DNA of 64,000 nucleotides from DASQPR01 sp963727415 (GTDB lineage: Bacteria > Actinomycetota > Actinomycetes > Mycobacteriales > Micromonosporaceae): the NCBI GenBank assembly GCA_963727415.1, contig CAVSGF010000005.1:310001-374000 (forward strand), written 5' to 3'. Shown here piece after piece: positions 59,820 to 64,000 of this stretch. Position 1 is the first letter of the stretch, and each line of letters starts with the position of its first letter. Both the position numbers and the translations under genes were made by a program. A model generated the notes under the pieces. It ran no database searches, was not told where the DNA came from, and saw only the letters and a list, made by a program, of their open reading frames with translations.

Positions 59820-60988
59820 CCGGCCGTACCCTACCCCTTGATCTGCTCGGCATAGACCATCTTCACTCTCCGGAGGAGCTGGAGATCCGAGCAGTCGTGC
59901 GCAAATTCGTCGACGCCAAGCTGCGCCCACACGTCGCCGAGTGGTATTTCGCCGGCGACCTGCCGGCTCGTGAGCTGGCTGTCGAGATGGGCAAGCTCGG
60001 CTTGCTCGGCATGCACCTGACCGGCTACGGCTGCGCCGGAGCGTCGGCGGTCGCGTACGGCCTGGCGTGCATGGAGCTGGAAGCCGCCGATTCCGGCGTG
60101 CGGAGCCTGGTCTCCGTGCAAGGTTCTCTGGCCATGTACGCCATCTGGAAATTCGGCTCTGAGGAGCAGAAGGATGAATGGCTGCCGCGGATGGCCGCCG
60201 GTGAGGCGATCGGATGCTTCGGCCTGACCGAGCCGGATCATGGCTCGGACCCTTCCTCGATGATCACCCGGGCACGCCGTGACGGCGACGACTGGATCCT
60301 GCACGGTGGCAAGATGTGGATCACCAACTCGCCGGTTGCGGACGTCGCGGTCATCTGGGCCCGGACCGACGAAGGCGTGGCCGGCTTCGTGGTGCCGATG
60401 AACGCGACCGGGGTTTCGGTGCGCGAGGTACCCCACAAGATGTCGCTGCGCGCCTCGCTGACCGGCGAGATCACCCTCGACGACGTGCGACTGCCGGCCG
60501 GTGCCGTGCTGGGCGACGTCCGCGGCCTGAAGGGCCCGCTGTCCTGCCTTACCGAGGCGCGATTCGGCATCATCTGGGGCGCGCTCGGCTCGGCCCGCGA
60601 CTGCCTGCACACGGCAATCGACTACGCCACCACCCGTGAACAGTTCGGCAAACCGATCGGCGGTTTCCAACTGACCCAGGCCAAGCTGGCCGACATGGCG
60701 CTGGAGTTGCAGAAGGGCTATCTGCTGGCGTTGCATCTCGGGCGAGCCGTCGACGCCGGTCGCATTACGCCCGAACAGGTGAGCGTGGGCAAGCTCAACA
60801 ACGTGCGGGAGGCGCTCGCGATCGCCCGCCAGTGCCGGACCATCCTCGGCGCCAACGGCATCAGCGGCGAATACCCGGTCATGCGGCACGCCAACAACCT
60901 GGAGAGCGTCCTGACTTACGAGGGCACTTCGGAGGTGCACCAGCTGATCCTCGGTCAGAAGCTGACCGGCCTATCGGCGTTCGTGTAG
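59816..60988 (+). CDS. Acyl-CoA dehydrogenase, glutaryl-CoA-dehydrogenase-like
   Basis: The 390-residue product has the acyl-CoA dehydrogenase core: Cys-Phe-Gly-Leu-Thr-Glu-Pro-Asp-His-Gly-Ser-Asp, Met-Trp-Ile-Thr-Asn-Ser, the FAD-binding Thr-Arg-Glu-Gln-Phe-Gly-Lys-Pro, and catalytic Glu369 in Tyr-Glu-Gly-Thr-Ser. The N-terminal Gly-Tyr-Gly-Cys-Ala-Gly-Ala-Ser and Ser-Val-Gln-Gly-Ser-Leu segments are those of glutaryl-CoA dehydrogenases. It is translationally coupled to the small upstream protein. Confidence 0.88.
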   Translation: MTGRTLPLDLLGIDHLHSPEELEIRAVVRKFVDAKLRPHVAEWYFAGDLPARELAVEMGKLGLLGMHLTGYGCAGASAVAYGLACMELEAADSGVRSLVSVQGSLAMYAIWKFGSEEQKDEWLPRMAAGEAIGCFGLTEPDHGSDPSSMITRARRDGDDWILHGGKMWITNSPVADVAVIWARTDEGVAGFVVPMNATGVSVREVPHKMSLRASLTGEITLDDVRLPAGAVLGDVRGLKGPLSCLTEARFGIIWGALGSARDCLHTAIDYATTREQFGKPIGGFQLTQAKLADMALELQKGYLLALHLGRAVDAGRITPEQVSVGKLNNVREALAIARQCRTILGANGISGEYPVMRHANNLESVLTYEGTSEVHQLILGQKLTGLSAFV

Positions 60989-61007
60989 GACAACGTCGGC
61001 CGTCGTT

Positions 61008-61039
61008 CCGGCGTAACGCGCGAATGCGTGTTGCGCCGG
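61008..61039 (+). terminator. Hairpin after the acyl-CoA dehydrogenase gene
   Basis: CCGGCGTAACGCG (61008-61020) pairs with CGTGTTGCGCCGG (61027-61039), 13 bp with two G-T wobbles, 20 bases after the stop. It is a likely terminator although the T-run is weak. The rest of 61040-61241 shows no gene; it precedes the DUF4230 gene. Confidence 0.5.
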
Positions 61040-61241
61040 ATTCGTCGTACCCCCGTCGTAGCGTAATCACCAGCACCAATGATTGGCACACACCCATCAA
61101 CAGCACAGCGCTATCAATGGCTCAGCCCATGGATAGCTCAGCACAGTGACAGAATCCGCCGACTAGTCGAGGGTCGTGGGGGTTACTGGCGGTGGACTCG
61201 GCGGTCATAGTTATACGACGGACGAGATGGATGGTGCGTAG

Positions 61242-62051
61242 ATGACTGACGACGAGAACGACTCGGGTACCGGCTGGCCCGGTGCCGAGACCGAGCCGCT
61301 ACCGGTCTCCGGCTCGCAGCCTTCGCACCAGACGGTGCAGGTGCGCGGTGACGACCGAGACCGCGGCGACGATGCCGGCAATCCAGCACCGTCCGAGCGG
61401 CGCGGGTTCGCCGCTCGCTGGTTCGGGCGCCTGGCGTTTCTCACCATCGCGGCGGCAGTCCTGGTCATCGCGATGGTGGCGACCAATCTGGTCGGGCTCT
61501 GGCACTTCAGCAACCCGTTCGCGTCCCGGACCAAGGACCGCAGCCAGCCGACGCTGCTGCTGTCCATCCAGGACCTCGCCCGGTTCGAGGCGGCCAGCGG
61601 CAACTTCCAGGTGATCATCGACGTTCAGGAAGACAAGAAGTACATTCCCGACATCCTCTTCAGTAAGCGGTCGCTGTTCGTCGCCGCCGGATCGGTCAAT
61701 GCCTACGTGGACTTCAGCAACATTTCGCAGGGTGACATCCAGGCATCGACGGACCAGAAGACTGTGACCGTGCACCTGCCCGCGCCGGCCCTGGAGCCGG
61801 CCCGCCTCGACGTCGGAAAGAGCTATGTGTACGCCGAGCAGGAAGGGCTGATCAACAAGCTCGGCGACCTGTTCGGTGGCGACCCGAACAAGCTGCAGGA
61901 GCTGTATCAACTGGCGGCGCAGAAGATCTCGGCGGCGGCCGCGGACAGCGGGCTGCAGCAGCGCGCCGCGGACAACACCAAGGAGATGCTCACGCAGCTG
62001 TTGAAGTCGCTGGGGTATACCGCCATCGACATTGAGTTTGCCTCTACGTAA
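61242..62051 (+). CDS. DUF4230 membrane-anchored protein
   Basis: The 269-residue product has a hydrophilic acidic N-terminus of about 60 residues, one membrane helix near 65-87 and an extracytoplasmic DUF4230 domain. That domain has Tyr-Ile-Pro-Asp-Ile-Leu-Phe and Leu-Phe-Val-Ala-Ala-Gly-Ser-Val-Asn-Ala-Tyr-Val-Asp-Phe, then Thr-Val-Thr-Val-His-Leu-Pro-Ala-Pro. The tail has amphipathic helices. The domain's function is unknown. It stands alone behind a hairpin. Confidence 0.85.
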   Translation: MTDDENDSGTGWPGAETEPLPVSGSQPSHQTVQVRGDDRDRGDDAGNPAPSERRGFAARWFGRLAFLTIAAAVLVIAMVATNLVGLWHFSNPFASRTKDRSQPTLLLSIQDLARFEAASGNFQVIIDVQEDKKYIPDILFSKRSLFVAAGSVNAYVDFSNISQGDIQASTDQKTVTVHLPAPALEPARLDVGKSYVYAEQEGLINKLGDLFGGDPNKLQELYQLAAQKISAAAADSGLQQRAADNTKEMLTQLLKSLGYTAIDIEFAST

Positions 62052-62144
62052 TGCCCTGACGGCTCGGCCGGGCCGCGCGCACGGCAGGGCGGCTCGGGTC
62101 TTCGGCCCGGTTATTTACCGTTCAGTAGCGAGTACGCTTGGCCC

Positions 62145-63516
62145 GTGATCAGCACGTTTGATCTTTTTAAGATCGGTATCGGTCCGTCCAGCTCACACAC
62201 GGTCGGCCCGATGCGTGCCGCTCACGCCTTCGTAGCCGGGCTGAAGGCCGACGGGCTGCTGGCCGACACCGTCCGGATCACCGCCGAACTGTTCGGATCC
62301 CTTGGGGCCACCGGACACGGTCACGGCAGCGACAAGGCGGTCCTGCTCGGGCTGGCCGGCGAGGACCCCGAGACGGTGGACACGGGCACCGTGGTCGATC
62401 GGGTCGAGGCGATCGCCACATCCGGCCGTCTGGCCGTGCTGGGCACTCACGACTTGCGCTTCAACGTCGACGCCGATCTGGTCATGCACCGTCGCCGGTC
62501 GCTGCCGTTTCACCCGAACGGAATGGTCTTCGCCGCCTACGCCGCTTCCGGCGGGGTTCTGAGTAGGCGCACGTATTACTCGGTCGGCGGCGGCTTCGTG
62601 GTGGACGAGGCCGCTACCGGCGCGAATCGGATCAAGGTTGATGACACCCCGGTCGCATACCCGTTCACCACCAGCGCGGAGTTGCTCGCACACGCCGAGG
62701 GCAGTGGGCTGCCGATCTCCGCGATCATGCTGGCGAACGAGAACGTCATGGCGGGGTGAGGCCGACGTTCGTGCCGGTCTGCTGGAGATCTGGCAGGTCA
62801 TGCAGGATTGCGTGGCACGTGGTTGCTCGACCGATGGGGTGCTGCCGGGAGGCCTGCGAGTCCGCCGCCGAGCCGCCGAGATGCACCGGACGCTCACCGC
62901 CGAGCACTTCGGGCTTGATCCGCTGCGGGTGATGGACTGGGTCACCCTGTTCGCCCTCGCGGTCAATGAGGAGAACGCGGCCGGAGGCCGGGTGGTGACC
63001 GCCCCGACCAACGGCGCCGCCGGGATCATTCCGGCCGTGTTGCACTACTACACGCGGTTCGTGCCGGGCGCGACCGCGGACGGTGTGATCCGCTTCCTGC
63101 TCACCGCGGCCGCGGTCGGTGTGCTGTTCAAGGAGAACGCATCCATTTCCGGAGCCGAGGTCGGCTGCCAGGGCGAGGTGGGTTCGGCCTGCTCGATGGC
63201 GGCGGCCGGGCTGACCGAAGTGCTCGGTGGCACCCCCCGGCAAGTGGAGAACGCCGCCGAGATCGCCATGGAGCACAACCTCGGGCTGACCTGCGATCCG
63301 GTCGGCGGCTTGGTGCAGATCCCATGCATCGAACGCAACGCGGTGGCCAGCGTCAAGGCGATCACGGCGAGCCGTCTGGCCCTGCGGGGCAACGGTACGC
63401 ACCACGTATCGCTCGACAAGGTCATCAAGACGATGCGGGAGACCGGCGCCGATATGAAGATTAAGTACAAGGAGACGGCGCGCGGTGGCCTCGCGGTCAA
63501 CGTGATCGAGTGCTGA
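62145..63516 (+). pseudogene. sdaA: L-serine ammonia-lyase (Fe-S), one frameshift
   Basis: Joined, the product of about 456 residues is a complete SdaA. It has the N-terminal Gly-Ile-Gly-Pro-Ser-Ser-Ser-His-Thr-Val-Gly-Pro and the C-terminal Fe-S cysteines in Val-Gly-Cys-Gln-Gly-Glu-Val-Gly-Ser-Ala-Cys-Ser and Thr-Cys-Asp-Pro-Val-Gly-Gly-x-Val-Gln-Ile-Pro-Cys-Ile. It deaminates serine to pyruvate. A single extra T near 62757 turns the frame into TGA after Asn-Val-Met-Ala-Gly; removing it joins both halves exactly, so sequencing error is likely. GTG start. Confidence 0.88.
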
Positions 63517-63587
63517 CGTTGACCCGGTGGTGAGGTCACCGGGCCGCTGCCGACAACGACACCCGCACTGACGTATCCGCGCCCGCC

Positions 63588-64000
63588 TCAGGCGGAGGCC
63601 GCCTCGACGTATTCGCGCGATACCCGGTCGACGAAACCCGCCACCATGGCGAGGTACCCGGGTGCCAACTGGCTCGTGCGCGGAATTGCCGGGTCCGGCG
63701 GGGCGATGAACAGGCCGTGGTTGGCGCCAGGGAAGACCGCCAGCGCATGCTTGCTGCCATACTCCCAATTGAGGTTCCGGGCGTAAACCTCGATGCTCTC
63801 ACCGGCCGGTACCAGCGAGTCGGCGCCACCGAACGCGCCGAACACCGGGCAGCTCACCCGGGGCAGGATCGGAGCCGGGTCGAAGTCCGCGATCCGAGCG
63901 AGGAAGCCCAACACGGCAGCGGTGTCGATATAGCGGGTGACGTCGGCGTACCACCGCCGGTCCGCGTACGCCTGCTGCGCAGCCAGAATGGCGGCCGGAT
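63588..64000 (-). CDS. Alpha/beta hydrolase (dienelactone-hydrolase-like), C-terminal part
   Basis: The visible C-terminal 137 residues run off the window edge. They show the acid motif Phe-Gly-Gly-Ala-Asp-Ser-Leu-Val-Pro and the catalytic His in Phe-Pro-Gly-Ala-Asn-His-Gly-Leu, as in S9/DLH-type hydrolases. The nucleophile Ser lies outside the window. No internal start is favoured, since the frame continues upstream with coding character. It converges on sdaA. Confidence 0.78.
   Translation of the reverse strand, partial: PAAILAAQQAYADRRWYADVTRYIDTAAVLGFLARIADFDPAPILPRVSCPVFGAFGGADSLVPAGESIEVYARNLNWEYGSKHALAVFPGANHGLFIAPPDPAIPRTSQLAPGYLAMVAGFVDRVSREYVEAASA

Noticed and set aside
62060..62125. 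GC-rich inverted repeat (CCGGGCCG and CGGCCCGG) before sdaA
   Set aside because: The loop is long and competing pairings exist; not clear enough to call a terminator.

Overview
The window is GC-rich, densely coded actinobacterial DNA. Family markers point to the Actinomycetota, most like the Micromonosporales: SepH, glucosyl-3-phosphoglycerate synthase, futalosine-pathway menaquinone genes, GroEL under CIRCE control, and the actinobacterial families DUF3263, DUF3027 and DUF2530. The genus cannot be settled from sequence alone. No prophage, complete insertion sequence, CRISPR array or rRNA gene was seen; there is one tRNA gene (Thr, anticodon TGT).

Layout. 1-5.5 kb: small hypothetical and membrane proteins, a beta-propeller gene that looks 5'-truncated next to short repeats, a divergent HxlR-regulator/methyltransferase pair, and a small gene whose ribosome site lies in a long hairpin. 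5.5-10.9 kb: tRNA-Thr, a sugar-importer ATPase, a sulfotransferase, a two-domain TrkA/RCK channel-like protein and a PAP2 phosphatase. 10.9-13.9 kb: an amino-sugar module (nagA and a ROK kinase, divergent from a DeoR regulator). 14.5-19.1 kb: an exporter whose ATPase is fused to an alpha/beta hydrolase, its permease, and gpgS. 19.8-25.6 kb: a SAM-I riboswitch in front of thrC, a winged-helix regulator with an MFS pump, paaN and an acetyltransferase; thrC, the pump and paaN are all broken by single-base indels. 26-31.6 kb: cold-shock protein, groL behind two CIRCE operators, rsgA behind a tandem repeat and a possible leader peptide, a dipeptidase. 31.6-36.7 kb: a polytopic membrane subtilase, glpD, a DUF4031 protein and an HD-domain protein. 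36.7-56 kb: an XPB-like helicase, a helicase-associated protein, a cold-shock protein, mqnD-mqnB with an MFS gene, DUF3027, DUF2530, MarR/MFS, a 2H phosphoesterase, sepH, serC and citA. From memory this order resembles the M. tuberculosis Rv0861c-Rv0889c region, which suggests an old conserved core. 56-64 kb: pdxH, MFS, aldose epimerase, nitroreductase, a small protein coupled to an acyl-CoA dehydrogenase, a DUF4230 protein, sdaA (one frameshift) and a partial alpha/beta hydrolase.

How the parts work together. Many genes overlap stop-to-start (ATGA, GTGA or TTGA), so most short runs read as translationally coupled operons: ROK-nagA, hydrolase/ATPase-permease, glpD-DUF4031, MFS-mqnB-mqnD, pdxH-MFS, and the small protein-acyl-CoA dehydrogenase pair. 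Divergent regulator/target pairs carry visible inverted repeats between them or ahead of the first gene (HxlR, DeoR, MarR).

Data quality. About 25 single-base indels, nearly all insertions, disrupt six conserved genes, mostly within 20.0-25.6 kb and 36.8-38.1 kb. The protein stays conserved across each break, so uncorrected sequencing error is more likely than gene decay. The most interesting biological signals are the riboswitch whose closing stem overlaps the thrC ribosome site, the hairpin over the ribosome site at 5.1 kb, the hydrolase-ABC ATPase fusion, the membrane-embedded subtilase and the repeat-flanked truncated propeller gene.
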